A stretch of DNA of 64,000 nt from an uncultured Candidatus Saccharibacteria bacterium (GTDB lineage Bacteria > Patescibacteriota > Saccharimonadia > Saccharimonadales > Saccharimonadaceae): the NCBI GenBank assembly GCA_946222005.1, contig CAMIHP010000003.1, positions 62,001-126,000 on the forward strand, in the 5' to 3' direction. The notes beneath the pieces were generated by a model that saw nothing but the letters and a program-made list of their open reading frames with translations, searched no databases and was not told the DNA's origin. Of the stretch, positions 8,857 to 17,405 are shown piece after piece. How positions within the stretch are numbered: the first letter of the stretch is position 1; each line of letters begins with the position of its first letter. The position numbers and the translations under genes were made by a program.

Positions 8857-9831
8857 TTATGCTCGCTCTGTGACAGATGCAAAAGCAGTGCTTATATAGC
8901 AAGCCACAAATACTACCAGCCACGCCACAAGCGAGACAACGCCTACTGCTGAGCTAGCCAACAGTGAACTCCCACCAACAACCAGAAGCAACATAACTTG
9001 CGAGAAGCCATTAAACGTCCCGTGCAGCACAGCAGCGAGCCACACGCTTCTGGTTCTCTCAACGACAAAACCAAGCACAAGCGACATCACCACACAAAAT
9101 CCAATGAACAACACCGACCCCGGAAGCGCGTTCGCTGTGCCATAGTTATACCCTAGAGCAATCAGTGGAATATGCCACAACCCCCACAGCACACCAATCG
9201 TCACATATTTCTTGCAAAATGGCCGTCCAGCAAATGCCTGCGCAAGGTAACCACGCCACATTATCTCCTCTGTCATCGCAAAGATCGCATTTACTGTTAG
9301 CCCAGCCATCAATGCACCAAAGATACCAAGTGGCAGCATGGCAAGCGGTGTTGGTGGCATATTCATCGTACTAGTATCGATTGATGCGCCGATGAGCTTC
9401 TCAAGGTTGTGCACCAAGTGTCCATTCGTCGTTGCCAGGTGCCCAAAAGTATCTGGCCACAGCCAGCCAAGAACCGCAACGGAGCCAATCATCAATACTG
9501 CCCAGGCCAAGAATAGCCCAGCGACCAATGCATACTTCTTCACGGTGATGTGCTTTAATGATAACAACGCACGAAATGGTATTGGTATGCCAAGCATAAA
9601 TCGACTCAGTAAGAGCGTATACAGTGGTACCGGCATATACAAAACCGCGATGTACGCCAAGCGCAATGCTAGCGCTACTGGCGGCGCGCTACTGCTCGTC
9701 GCAGCTACAACCGCCCAGTAGCCGCCTCCGGCGAGTGCCGTCAAGAGAAAGAGGGTGATGAGTACTTTGTTGCGATGCTCTTTTTTAATGAGAGGGAGTG
9801 AATTGGATGTTTTTTCTGTCGTGTTACTCAT
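8857..9831 (-). CDS. CPBP family intramembrane metalloprotease
   Basis: This 324-residue multi-pass protein shows the CPBP (Abi/CAAX protease-like) motifs in order: EExxxR at E188-E189-R193, a membrane His at H220 (WHIPLI) and H270 followed by GTFNG. These residues form the zinc site in Rce1-type proteases. Bacterial members act in bacteriocin immunity, prenyl-protein processing or sigma-factor proteolysis; nothing nearby fixes the substrate. A second CPBP gene sits at 58906-59703. Confidence 0.85.
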   Translation of the reverse strand: MSNTTEKTSNSLPLIKKEHRNKVLITLFLLTALAGGGYWAVVAATSSSAPPVALALRLAYIAVLYMPVPLYTLLLSRFMLGIPIPFRALLSLKHITVKKYALVAGLFLAWAVLMIGSVAVLGWLWPDTFGHLATTNGHLVHNLEKLIGASIDTSTMNMPPTPLAMLPLGIFGALMAGLTVNAIFAMTEEIMWRGYLAQAFAGRPFCKKYVTIGVLWGLWHIPLIALGYNYGTANALPGSVLFIGFCVVMSLVLGFVVERTRSVWLAAVLHGTFNGFSQVMLLLVVGGSSLLASSAVGVVSLVAWLVVFVACYISTAFASVTERA

Positions 9832-9946
9832 ATGTATACACCTAGCCTTTTGTGATTTTGTTCGTATGAGGTGATTATACCACCTTGAAGCTTTTCTCGC
9901 TATTTACTTATATAGATAATTGTCTGCCATAACTAGATCAGCTCAT

Positions 9947-10030
9947 TTGCTTTATTCTTCTATCGTCGCTACAATAGAGCTATTAAGACGAAAAGGTTCC
10001 GAACGGTTAGTTGCCTAAGGACCCTTTTCT
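9947..10030 (+). promoter_or_regulatory. Promoter-like pair closely followed by a bidirectional terminator hairpin
   Basis: TTGCTT (9947-9952), a 17-nt spacer and TACAAT (9970-9975) are followed by AAAAGGTTCC (9991-10000) paired with GGACCCTTTT (10019-10028) and a T run. A plus-strand transcript would be only about 50 nt. The hairpin also sits 40 nt downstream of the minus-strand gene ending at 10072, and that gene's terminator is its simplest explanation. Confidence 0.5.
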
Positions 10031-10071
10031 TTTTCTATATTCGCGCCAGACGGCTAACTTACTGCCTCAAG

Positions 10072-10539
10072 CTATACAACCGCCATCTCCTCCCCCATCA
10101 CCTGCACCTGCCACTGGCGCTCGCGGGCAGCGGCGGCTCTATCGCCGGGGTGAAGGAGGTTGATGACCTTGATGGCGTAGTCGCTAGCCACCATGGCGTG
10201 CTCTGGCATGTGGCCGGTGCCGACGGCCTGGCCCACCACGCGCAGCACCGCCGTGGTGAGATCATCCGGTGCTTGGCGGGCTAGCTTATGCACCGCAAAG
10301 CCCGCTTGGCGCACATCGTGCATGCGGGCCGCTCCAGCCTGCCACTGGCGGTTGACGGCAAAGCTCGCAGTAATAGCTGGGTTGTGTGGGTCGCTGTAGC
10401 CCGCAGTCTCCATAATATGCACTGCCAGCCGCAAGGCATAGCGGCACAGCGCCACCTGGCTGGCGCCCTCATACAAGGCATCGAGCGCCGCCCGGCCTGC
10501 GCTATCGTCATTGATTGTGATTTTTACCCGTGTTGGCAT
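10072..10539 (-). CDS. Imm5-like putative immunity protein
   Basis: This 155-residue soluble protein starts 5-6 nt after AAGGAG. Its C-terminal half, including GQAVGTGHMPEHAM followed by a helix with S-D-Y-A-I-K, matches the helical 'putative immunity protein' (Imm5-type) family found in polymorphic toxin loci. No toxin gene is adjacent, so it is either an orphan immunity gene or a family member with another role. The family call rests on recalled pattern similarity only. Confidence 0.6.
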   Translation of the reverse strand: MPTRVKITINDDSAGRAALDALYEGASQVALCRYALRLAVHIMETAGYSDPHNPAITASFAVNRQWQAGAARMHDVRQAGFAVHKLARQAPDDLTTAVLRVVGQAVGTGHMPEHAMVASDYAIKVINLLHPGDRAAAARERQWQVQVMGEEMAVV

Positions 10540-10634
10540 GGTGGCTCCTTGTGAGCATTTTAAAGGCTGCCTCCCATAGAGAGTCGTTACTTGCCGTGTT
10601 GTATCTATCAGGTACGTCGATGACTCGCTACTAG

Positions 10635-11900
10635 TTACACTCGAGGTGATTCAGACAGACACCGCGTGGCATGGCGAAAGCCGATTCGCCTATTACTCTT
10701 CTTGATATCATGGAGCGACAGTGTAACACAGCCGTTGTTACCCCATACAACATACGGAGCATACAGAGACTGCTCTGGCGCCTTGCAGTATGCTCCATAG
10801 ACTTGATAGCCCGGTGCTTGTGACTCTCCTTCGATAATCCGACTCAGCTCGGCAGTCAGGGCTTCTGCGATGGTTTGGCTGTCGTAACCATATCGCTTAT
10901 AGAGATTCGGGTCTTTATCGAGCGGAGATTGATTCTGCCCTTCTGTAGCTACTACATCAAGACTTTTCGCATACATCTGATCGGAGTTTTGCTTCTGCTC
11001 AGATTTACGAAAAGAAGGAAACGGAATCCCTCCAACCGAAAGGCCTGGAATAATAGTCACGGTCAGTGTTGGATCGGGCTTTCTATTATTTTCCGGTGGC
11101 TGCTGACCACTCCGACCTATGAGCCCAGCCGCCACCTGCGAGAGCGCCTGTTCGATCGACAGCTCAGGCTCTTCTATATCGGCCCACCAATCTAGCTTGT
11201 GGACTTCTTGGTAGCCCATCCCTCGAAATCGAGGCTCTTGCCTACCAACAATAACACTTGCCGTACAGGGGATGCCATCAGGGCTATAAAAAACCGCTGT
11301 ATCCTTTGGAACTGTATTAAATTTTGGCCACGCATCATGGGATAGACTCCTGCAGACATGTAGGCCATATACCGTTCGCTTCATATCGTGTGTTGTATCA
11401 ATTTGCTGCCGCAACGGGTTATTCTCGATGCTATCATCTTCCATCGCTCGCCGAAAGGCTTGCTCCCATAGCTTGCGGCTGAGATTATACGGCGTTACAA
11501 CAACACGTGGGTCATCCTCACGCTCTTTGAGTTTTTCATACCGATGAGCCAGACGCAAAAGTCCTCTTGCGGCACTCGTGCCAAGCGGCGCGCAGCTTTT
11601 TAGCCCCATCTCGTGATATGGTTTACCCGTCGCATAGCTAATGATACGAGATGTCGATCGCAGCGCCTGAAAGAAAGACTCGCTGAATTTTCGATACTCT
11701 TTCTTGTCGAAGATCTCACTCTTTGCTTCCTCAACAAATGAGATCTCACCGCGCCGATCTAGAGACAGCAGCCTCTCTTGGGACTGCTTTGCCACCTCGA
11801 TAGACACACCCTTTTCTGGAATGATAAGTCCCATCTCTTCACCTGTTATTGGGTCTGTATGTGATCTCCAGCCACGCGGGATAGATTCCTTCCCATTCAT
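10635..11900 (-). CDS. Hypothetical protein, 421 residues
   Basis: ATG 11900 follows AAAGGAG by 6 nt. The protein is soluble and mixed alpha/beta, with no signal peptide or membrane segment. An N-terminal charged region (~1-85) is followed by a segment rich in W, P and H. Residues ~255-320 are Pro- and Gln-rich, likely a linker, and a compact C-terminal region follows (~340-410). I recognise no domain. Upstream is glyS and downstream the Imm5-like gene, each with its own signals. Confidence 0.6.
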   Translation of the reverse strand: MNGKESIPRGWRSHTDPITGEEMGLIIPEKGVSIEVAKQSQERLLSLDRRGEISFVEEAKSEIFDKKEYRKFSESFFQALRSTSRIISYATGKPYHEMGLKSCAPLGTSAARGLLRLAHRYEKLKEREDDPRVVVTPYNLSRKLWEQAFRRAMEDDSIENNPLRQQIDTTHDMKRTVYGLHVCRSLSHDAWPKFNTVPKDTAVFYSPDGIPCTASVIVGRQEPRFRGMGYQEVHKLDWWADIEEPELSIEQALSQVAAGLIGRSGQQPPENNRKPDPTLTVTIIPGLSVGGIPFPSFRKSEQKQNSDQMYAKSLDVVATEGQNQSPLDKDPNLYKRYGYDSQTIAEALTAELSRIIEGESQAPGYQVYGAYCKAPEQSLYAPYVVWGNNGCVTLSLHDIKKSNRRIGFRHATRCLSESPRV

Positions 11901-11989
11901 CGGTCGCTCCTTTTATTTATAATTCAATTACCGTTTTTGCATAGTATATTGCAATTGTAGTGTTTCGGCAATAAGCGGACGTACTACCG

Positions 11990-13699
11990 CTATACTAGCT
12001 TATCGACGACAACCCGCCGCTGTTCCGTCGTATCTCGCTCGCGGACGGTGACGGTGCCGTCCTCCAGCGTCTGGAAGTCGATCACCACACAGTGCGGCGT
12101 GCCGATTTCGTCTTGGCGGCGGTAGCGTTTGCCGATGTTGCCGTTGTCGTCCCACATCACCCGGCCGGGGTTGGCTTTGGCGAGCTGGGTGTAGACTTCG
12201 CGGGCTTTTTCTACCAATTCTGGCTTGTTTTTCAGCAGCGGCGAGACGGCAAATTTGACCGGCGCCAAATGCTCTGGCAACGCCAAATACACCCGCTTTT
12301 CGCCATTTTGCTCATCCTCGCGGTAGCTACTGGCCAGCACTGCCATCAGCGCCCGCTCCACACCAAAGCTTGGCTCAATCACATGCGGCACAAATTTTGT
12401 GTTCGTTCCCTTGATGGTATACTCCATGCTCTTGCCGCTGGCACGCTGGATATTCATCAGGTCAAAATCAGTGCGGTAAGCGATACCCATCAACTCTTCG
12501 CGGCCAATTGGATAATCGTACTCAATGTCGATCGTCTTTTTGCTGTAGTGCGCCCTATCCTCCGCCGGCACGTCCAGCTCGTGGATGTGCTCTGGTTTCA
12601 AACCCAATTCTGCCAAGAACGCATGCGTGCTGGCGAGTAGCTCATCAAACGCCTCCTGCCAATGCTCAGGATCGACGAAATATTCAATCTCCATCTGCTC
12701 GAATTCCCGAGAGCGAAAGACGAAATCACGCGGCGCAATCTCATTACGAAACGCCTTGCCCTGCTGAGCGATACCAAATGGCAAGTTCGGGTAGAAACTA
12801 TCGACGACATTTTTGAAATTAGTGAAGATGCCTTGGGCGGTTTCCGGGCGGAGATACGTTTTTGCCCCCTTATCAAAATACATTAGCCCATTAATCTGAT
12901 CTGTCTTCGTCAGAGGTGTATCCTGCATAGTTTGCTCGCCATTTTTATCAAATGACCTAAACTCAGCTGTTATATAGCCTCCATTATCTATGGTTTCGGC
13001 CATACCCCACTTTGCGCCAACAATAGTGCTAAACATCATATTAAATTGGAAAGGATTTCCCCATTTTTTTTCCGAACCACAATTTGGACATTTTAGCTCA
13101 GTTAAATCGTTTACATAAAACTGTGCAAAGTTTCCAGTGTATTTTCTTGCCTCTTTAAGGAGGGCGCGCAAACGATCATTGATTGTTATGTCAGTCTTTA
13201 CTTCATTTACAAGACCATAGAATAGGTCCTTAATGTATTCAAAGTTGTACGAGCTATTTCTATAATAATCCGTAAATGCGCTCTTTAGCTCATCTATCTT
13301 TTCCATATTTTGTTCATCATCAGCTTTGACGATCTCATCACAGTAATTAATAGCTTGAGCATAGTGTTCAGTATCGATAAGCTTATCAAAACGAAAACGC
13401 ATCCTACAATGAGAACATTCAATTAGCGGATCAGAAAACGTATCGACATGCCCACTGGCCTTCCACACCTTCTGATTCATCAAAATTGCCGCATCCACGC
13501 CATACATGTCGTCGCGCTCGTCGACGAATCTGCGCCACCACAAATTCATGATATTACGCTTGAGCTGCACACCCAGCGGGCCATAATCCCACGTGCCACT
13601 CAGGCCGCCATACACGTCCGACCCCTGATAAATAAAGCCGCGGCGCTTGCACAGGCTAATAATTGCTTCCATTGTTACATTACTCGTTGTGCTACTCAC
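11990..13699 (-). CDS. glyS: Glycine--tRNA ligase (alpha2 type)
   Basis: This 569-residue class II synthetase charges tRNA-Gly. The N-terminal CKRRGFIYQGSDVYGG, motif 2 region FRNEIAPRDFVFRSREFEQMEIEYF and the C-terminal anticodon-binding domain are clear. GTG 13699 follows AAGGA by about 5 nt; the longer in-frame start at 13822 lies inside an upstream RNA element. Two Cys pairs (CSHC ~140 and CPNC ~245) flank an inserted helical block and may bind zinc. The DNA from about 12890 to 13440 is visibly AT-rich against GC-rich flanks, suggesting a mosaic gene. An extended -10 at 13757-13765 and a leader hairpin at 13713-13729 precede it. Confidence 0.93.
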   Translation of the reverse strand: MSSTTSNVTMEAIISLCKRRGFIYQGSDVYGGLSGTWDYGPLGVQLKRNIMNLWWRRFVDERDDMYGVDAAILMNQKVWKASGHVDTFSDPLIECSHCRMRFRFDKLIDTEHYAQAINYCDEIVKADDEQNMEKIDELKSAFTDYYRNSSYNFEYIKDLFYGLVNEVKTDITINDRLRALLKEARKYTGNFAQFYVNDLTELKCPNCGSEKKWGNPFQFNMMFSTIVGAKWGMAETIDNGGYITAEFRSFDKNGEQTMQDTPLTKTDQINGLMYFDKGAKTYLRPETAQGIFTNFKNVVDSFYPNLPFGIAQQGKAFRNEIAPRDFVFRSREFEQMEIEYFVDPEHWQEAFDELLASTHAFLAELGLKPEHIHELDVPAEDRAHYSKKTIDIEYDYPIGREELMGIAYRTDFDLMNIQRASGKSMEYTIKGTNTKFVPHVIEPSFGVERALMAVLASSYREDEQNGEKRVYLALPEHLAPVKFAVSPLLKNKPELVEKAREVYTQLAKANPGRVMWDDNGNIGKRYRRQDEIGTPHCVVIDFQTLEDGTVTVRERDTTEQRRVVVDKLV

Positions 13700-13712
13700 A
13701 CGCGTCCTTTCT

Positions 13713-13729
13713 CCGCGTTGGCAACGCGG
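13713..13729 (-). promoter_or_regulatory. Leader hairpin of glyS
   Basis: CCGCGTT and AACGCGG form a perfect 7-bp stem with a GGC loop, just upstream of the glyS ribosome-binding site. It could modulate initiation. No T-box sequence is present. Confidence 0.5.
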
Positions 13730-13756
13730 CAGCTTCATGATTGGTTCTTTGGTATT

Positions 13757-13765
13757 ATTATAGCA
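13757..13765 (-). promoter_or_regulatory. Extended -10 promoter of glyS
   Basis: On the minus strand TGCTATAAT (13765-13757) forms an extended -10 with transcription start near 13750, giving a ~50-nt leader. It shows that the structured element at 13808-13923 lies upstream of this promoter rather than inside this leader. Confidence 0.65.
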
Positions 13766-13807
13766 TTTCTTGAGGTGGGTATGTTCTTCATTGGGTGGAT
13801 GATAAAG

Positions 13808-13923
13808 CAGCACAGTATACACACCAAACCGAAGATGTTCCGGCCAGAATATATACAGAGCTTATCCGTTTGCTTAGTCACTGACCTCCAGATATTTTCT
13901 TGTTCGGCATATATACTGTGCTG
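13808..13923 (-). ncRNA. Structured RNA element, copy A
   Basis: The 22-nt arms 13808-13829 and 13902-13923 pair at all positions on the minus strand: 18 Watson-Crick and 4 G-U that would be A-C mismatches on the plus strand. The 72-nt interior is conserved with copies B and C: minus-strand AAGAAAATAT, then TGGAGG, YCAG, a central ACGG..AAGC, and TCTGGCCGGA near the 3' arm. GGTCAG pairs with CTGGCC inside. It begins 4 nt after the recO stop and may be co-transcribed with recO or processed from its 3' UTR. Confidence 0.8.
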
Positions 13924-13926
13924 TAG

Positions 13927-14601
13927 TTACACCCCAGCATGCTGCCGCGCGACAAGCCAGCATTCAGGAAGGATGGCTAGCACGCCACCAACCTGTGCTA
14001 CTACTGTGGGTGGGCGCGTGGCGAGTAGGCGGAGCAGCTTGATATGCGCTGCGGTGATGTCGCCTTGGTCGCTGAGGCGCAAGCCACGTTCTGACCCGTC
14101 ATACATATACCGCCGCTCGGGCTGAAGGGGCTGGCCTACGACGTCGCGCACTAGGTTAAGCTCGTAGCCCTGCAGCGCTGCATAGTGGATGGCTAGCCAG
14201 GCTTGAGTGAGCATGACGGGTACGCTAGGCTGATTGAGCCCCTCATATACCAAGCGCAGTACCTCATACCACGCTGGCTCGTCCAGCATGCGGCTAGCTT
14301 GTGTCACCAGTTGGATGGCGGCATAGCCAGCTTGCAGGCGGTCATAATCGGCCACGATTGTCTGATAATACTTCGTCAGGCGAGCTTGTGTTAGCACGCC
14401 CAGCTCACTGCGTCCCTGGCGGATGACAACATCGCTGATCGCAAAGAGTTCAACCGCCCCAGCTAGTCGGCTCTTTTCGCGCCGGACACCCTTGGCGATC
14501 ACTGCCCGCTGCCCTTCTGGTGTGAGTAATTGCAGTACGCGGTCGGCCTCGCCATAGTTGGTGCGGCGCAGGACGATCGCTGTGGTGCGCTGCATACTCA
14601 T
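13927..14601 (-). CDS. recO: DNA repair protein RecO
   Basis: This 224-residue protein starts with the RecO OB-fold (TTAIVLRRTNYGEADRVLQL...GVRREKSR). RecO loads RecA onto SSB-coated DNA with RecR in RecF-pathway gap repair. The C-terminal helical region lacks the Cys4 zinc site seen in some RecO proteins. The start ATG overlaps the upstream response-regulator stop (ATGA), with GAGG 7 nt upstream, so it is translationally coupled to the two-component pair. Confidence 0.9.
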   Translation of the reverse strand: MSMQRTTAIVLRRTNYGEADRVLQLLTPEGQRAVIAKGVRREKSRLAGAVELFAISDVVIRQGRSELGVLTQARLTKYYQTIVADYDRLQAGYAAIQLVTQASRMLDEPAWYEVLRLVYEGLNQPSVPVMLTQAWLAIHYAALQGYELNLVRDVVGQPLQPERRYMYDGSERGLRLSDQGDITAAHIKLLRLLATRPPTVVAQVGGVLAILPECWLVARQHAGV

Positions 14602-14990
14602 GTCACTACCTCGCCTGGGAGGTACCTACGTAGTACGTTCGTCACGTCGCTTGGGCGCATCGTTGTTTTGTCCAGCAAGGCAACGACGCCGTAGGGTGCG
14701 AGATCGGCTAGCGTCATGTCGCTCGCATTATTACTACAGATGATAATGGGGATGCGCGCTGTATCGCTATACGATTGTAGCTCGTGGAGGAGCACCAGGC
14801 CATTACCCCCGGGCATGAACATATCGAGGATGATCACTGCTGGAAGCGCCTCGTCGAGCGCTGCTATGCCAGCCAGCACATCGGCCGCATAGACGGGTGC
14901 CATACCGGCCCGCCGCACTGCCGCAAGCTGCAGCTCAGCAAACCATTGATCATCGTCGATGACCAACACCCGCGGTGACGATTGCGTCAT
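14598..14990 (-). CDS. Single-domain response regulator
   Basis: This 130-residue receiver has the acidic pocket in VLVIDDDQW, a phospho-acceptor Asp in IILDMFMPGG and a conserved Lys in LLDKTT. There is no output domain. Start ATG 14990 overlaps the upstream kinase stop (ATGA). The same frame stays open far upstream, but that part is a shadow of the kinase gene. It probably signals by protein-protein contact, CheY-style. Confidence 0.88.
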   Translation of the reverse strand: MTQSSPRVLVIDDDQWFAELQLAAVRRAGMAPVYAADVLAGIAALDEALPAVIILDMFMPGGNGLVLLHELQSYSDTARIPIIICSNNASDMTLADLAPYGVVALLDKTTMRPSDVTNVLRRYLPGEVVT

Positions 14991-15724
14991 AATAACCTCT
15001 GTTGATACACCGCCTGAAGATCGATATAAAAGGTCGCGCCATCGCGGTGCCGAACTGCCCCAATTTGTGCCTCCATCGCGCTGGCAAATTGCCCTGCAAT
15101 GTAGAGCCCTAGGCCACTGCTGCCTGGCCGGCTGTGCAATGGCTGTGCGCTGACGCCAAGGCGTTGCTCCAATTGCTGCCAGAGCGATGGCGGAATGGCC
15201 GGGCCATAGTCGCGCACCGCTAGGCGGATTACCTGGCCGCCAGCTCGCCGGGAGAGTCGCACTACCACGGGTGCGTCGCCTTCGCCGCTGTAGTGGAGTG
15301 CATTGTCGGCGAAGTTGCACAGGACGCGCCGCAGGAGGTCGCGGTTGCCGAGACCCACCACTGCCCGCCGCGGCACGCGCACCGCTAGGCGACGCCCCTT
15401 GGCTGCGTAGAGTGGCTGGAGCTCGGCCACGACGTCGCGCGCCACCAATGCCAAGTTGAGCGGCTCGATGCCAAATAGCTCCTCGTGGAGACGGGTGGAT
15501 TGCGTTAAGTCGGTAGTGAGGCGCAAGGCCCGCTCGCTGGTTAGTGCCATCCGCCGAGCTAGCTCGGCCACCTCGACGGGCGACAGCCCCCCAGCCTCCA
15601 AGCTCAGCGCCAATTGCCGTAGCAGCGCCAATGGCGACTTGAGGTCGTGTGCCGCTGCAACAAAGAGCGACGCCTCCCCCCAGGAAGCGCCGCTCATCAT
15701 AACCGCATTCCCCTCCGTGCTCAT
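14987..15724 (-). CDS. Soluble histidine kinase without sensor domain
   Basis: This 245-residue protein contains only the kinase core: an H box (AAAHDLKSPLALL, His ~26), N box (NFADNALHYS), degenerate D/F region (RDYGPAIPPS) and G box (SSGLGLYIA). There is no transmembrane or PAS/GAF region, so input must come from a partner. An extended -10 (TGCTACAAT, 15742-15734) lies 9 nt before ATG 15724, suggesting a nearly leaderless mRNA; an alternative start at 15700 has a GGAGG site. It overlaps the response regulator by ATGA. Confidence 0.87.
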   Translation of the reverse strand: MSTEGNAVMMSGASWGEASLFVAAAHDLKSPLALLRQLALSLEAGGLSPVEVAELARRMALTSERALRLTTDLTQSTRLHEELFGIEPLNLALVARDVVAELQPLYAAKGRRLAVRVPRRAVVGLGNRDLLRRVLCNFADNALHYSGEGDAPVVVRLSRRAGGQVIRLAVRDYGPAIPPSLWQQLEQRLGVSAQPLHSRPGSSGLGLYIAGQFASAMEAQIGAVRHRDGATFYIDLQAVYQQRLL

Positions 15725-15765
15725 ACCAGCTGCATTGTAGCACAGATCGTCGCAATGTTCTATAT

Positions 15766-16431
15766 TTATTCGTTAAATTTAATGGTTTTTATCAGGGCTT
15801 CGTAGTCGTTATTAAATACGTCGGCATCTGTTCGCACCGTGAGCGTTCGGTCGCGCATCTTGATCACCACTGCGGTGCCGCGGATATCTTTGCTAAAGTT
15901 CCCCTCCAGGCGCGTGCCCGTCAAGCCTTTGTCGTTGCTCCAGGCGCTCGACTTCAGCTCACCTTTTTTGATTTGGCTGTCGTAGTCGGCCACCGCTTTG
16001 TCGTAGATCTTCTGCTCAATGCTAATCCGAATGGCAATCTTCTGCGTATCTGTTATTGGTGGCACGACGCGGGGGTTGAGGTACGCCTCGTACGTCTTGC
16101 CGCCACCCTCACTCACATCGGTGGCTTGGTAGGCGCTCCAGGTCTTGGGGTAGTCGAAGGTCAGGCGGCCATAGTCATCTGGCCCAACGAACTGCAGCAT
16201 GGGCTGCTTCTCGCGCTCGGCAAATTTCTTCTCGTCTTCGTCTGCTTGCGTCTTCTTGGCCTCAGCTTGCGCTGCGGTAATCTTGCTATCGAGGTTGCTC
16301 TTGGCCTCGGTATAGTTGGTGTAGGCCCAGGCCGAAAACCCACCAAAGAGCACCACCAGCAGTGCCAGCCCGATAATGGCAAAGGTGCTGCCACTAAGAA
16401 AACTTCGTCGTTTGTAAGATTGCTTCGTCAT
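15766..16431 (-). CDS. Membrane-anchored extracytoplasmic protein, unknown
   Basis: This 221-residue protein has one N-terminal transmembrane helix (~17-38), a charged coiled-coil segment (~40-75) and a globular domain with a PsbP/DUF-like beginning (DYGRLTFDYPKTWSAY). The family is not firmly recognised. TATAAT lies 6 nt before ATG 16431, suggesting a leaderless transcript. Confidence 0.65.
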   Translation of the reverse strand: MTKQSYKRRSFLSGSTFAIIGLALLVVLFGGFSAWAYTNYTEAKSNLDSKITAAQAEAKKTQADEDEKKFAEREKQPMLQFVGPDDYGRLTFDYPKTWSAYQATDVSEGGGKTYEAYLNPRVVPPITDTQKIAIRISIEQKIYDKAVADYDSQIKKGELKSSAWSNDKGLTGTRLEGNFSKDIRGTAVVIKMRDRTLTVRTDADVFNNDYEALIKTIKFNE

Positions 16432-16476
16432 ACCCCTATTATACTTATGCCTGGGGTGATAGACAAGAGCGGGATG

Positions 16477-16986
16477 CTATTTGTGTTGTTCTGCTCGCAC
16501 CCGATACAGCTTATGCGCGCCTTGCTCGCGCACTGGCGTCCAGCCGGGTACGGCAAAGGCGTAGGAGATAAACCATAGGTCTGTGCCGAGGCGGGTGGCT
16601 TGCTGCTGCACATGGGCAGCCATCCGAGCGATGTCGCGCGAGTCGCCAAAAGTGTAGACCACTGTGGTGCCAGTTGGAAAGTTCGTGCGGTAGAGGTTAC
16701 CACACACCACCATCGCTTTGGTATCGCCACGCAAACGCCAGCGCGAGAGCAAGACGAGGAGCGGGTTGAGCTCCACGCCAAAGGCCCGTGCGCCCTGCTG
16801 GCGGGCAATCTTTAAGACAACGCCATCGCCCGAGCCCATGTCTACCAAGCAATCCTCTGGCCCAAGGCGATAGAGCTTGGTCAGCGCCTGCTGCACATCG
16901 CGGTGGTGCGATGGCACATAGGGTGCCCCCGTCAGCGCCGTCACGCAAAACAGCAGGATGATGACCAACAGTGCCCACCACATCAT
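16477..16986 (-). CDS. Membrane-anchored class I SAM-dependent methyltransferase
   Basis: One N-terminal transmembrane helix (~3-20) is followed by a Rossmann methyltransferase domain with motif I VDMGSGDGVVL and acidic motif II GVELNP. The size (169 residues) and single anchor resemble ATPSCKMT/FAM173-type lysine methyltransferases, but the substrate cannot be read from sequence. Its ATG shares one base with the xseB stop, so it is translationally coupled. Confidence 0.75.
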   Translation of the reverse strand: MMWWALLVIILLFCVTALTGAPYVPSHHRDVQQALTKLYRLGPEDCLVDMGSGDGVVLKIARQQGARAFGVELNPLLVLLSRWRLRGDTKAMVVCGNLYRTNFPTGTTVVYTFGDSRDIARMAAHVQQQATRLGTDLWFISYAFAVPGWTPVREQGAHKLYRVRAEQHK

Positions 16987-17405
16987 CAGGCGGCTGCGTC
17001 CTCTGTGATGATGGTTACTTTGTTTTTGATCTCTCTCAAGCGCTGGTCGATCTGCTCGGCAACGCGTGCTGCCTGCTGGTAGCGCTCTACCGCCGCCTCG
17101 AGCTCAAACTCATCACTGTCAAACCACGCCAAGATCTCCTCCAGCTGTTCCATCTGCTCACGTAGTGAACGGTTATCTGCATTGCTCTGCTGGTCAGGTT
17201 GTGGCGATGTTGATGAGTCAACCGACGGGTTGCTCGTTTGACTATAATCCGGCGTGATTCCCTCTGCTGCAAGGGCCATTGCCAGTTGGTCGTCATCGCT
17301 CAGCGTGGCGCGCTTGGCCCGAGGAGCTGATGAAGTGCGCCGAGTGCTGGCATTGGGCGTGGTAGTTGTTTTAGCTGGTTTTGGTGGTTGTTTTGCGTTC
17401 GACAT
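16986..17405 (-). CDS. xseB: Exodeoxyribonuclease VII small subunit
   Basis: The C-terminal ~75 residues (REQMEQLEEILAWF...LEAAVERYQQA) are the XseB helical hairpin that binds XseA to form ExoVII, which degrades single-stranded DNA. A ~60-residue low-complexity Thr/Ser/Pro/Lys extension precedes it, longer than the usual ~80-residue protein. The start is supported by GGAGG 6 nt upstream. It overlaps the xseA 3' end by 35 nt. Confidence 0.88.
   Translation of the reverse strand: MSNAKQPPKPAKTTTTPNASTRRTSSAPRAKRATLSDDDQLAMALAAEGITPDYSQTSNPSVDSSTSPQPDQQSNADNRSLREQMEQLEEILAWFDSDEFELEAAVERYQQAARVAEQIDQRLREIKNKVTIITEDAAA

Noticed and set aside
13699..13923. RNA copy A considered as a T-box or riboswitch leader of glyS
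   Set aside because: It lacks the T-box consensus, and an extended -10 promoter lies between it and glyS.
14991..15755. Long open frame extending the response regulator upstream
   Set aside because: It is the out-of-frame shadow of the histidine kinase gene; the Arg/Ala/Gly-rich translation has no motifs.
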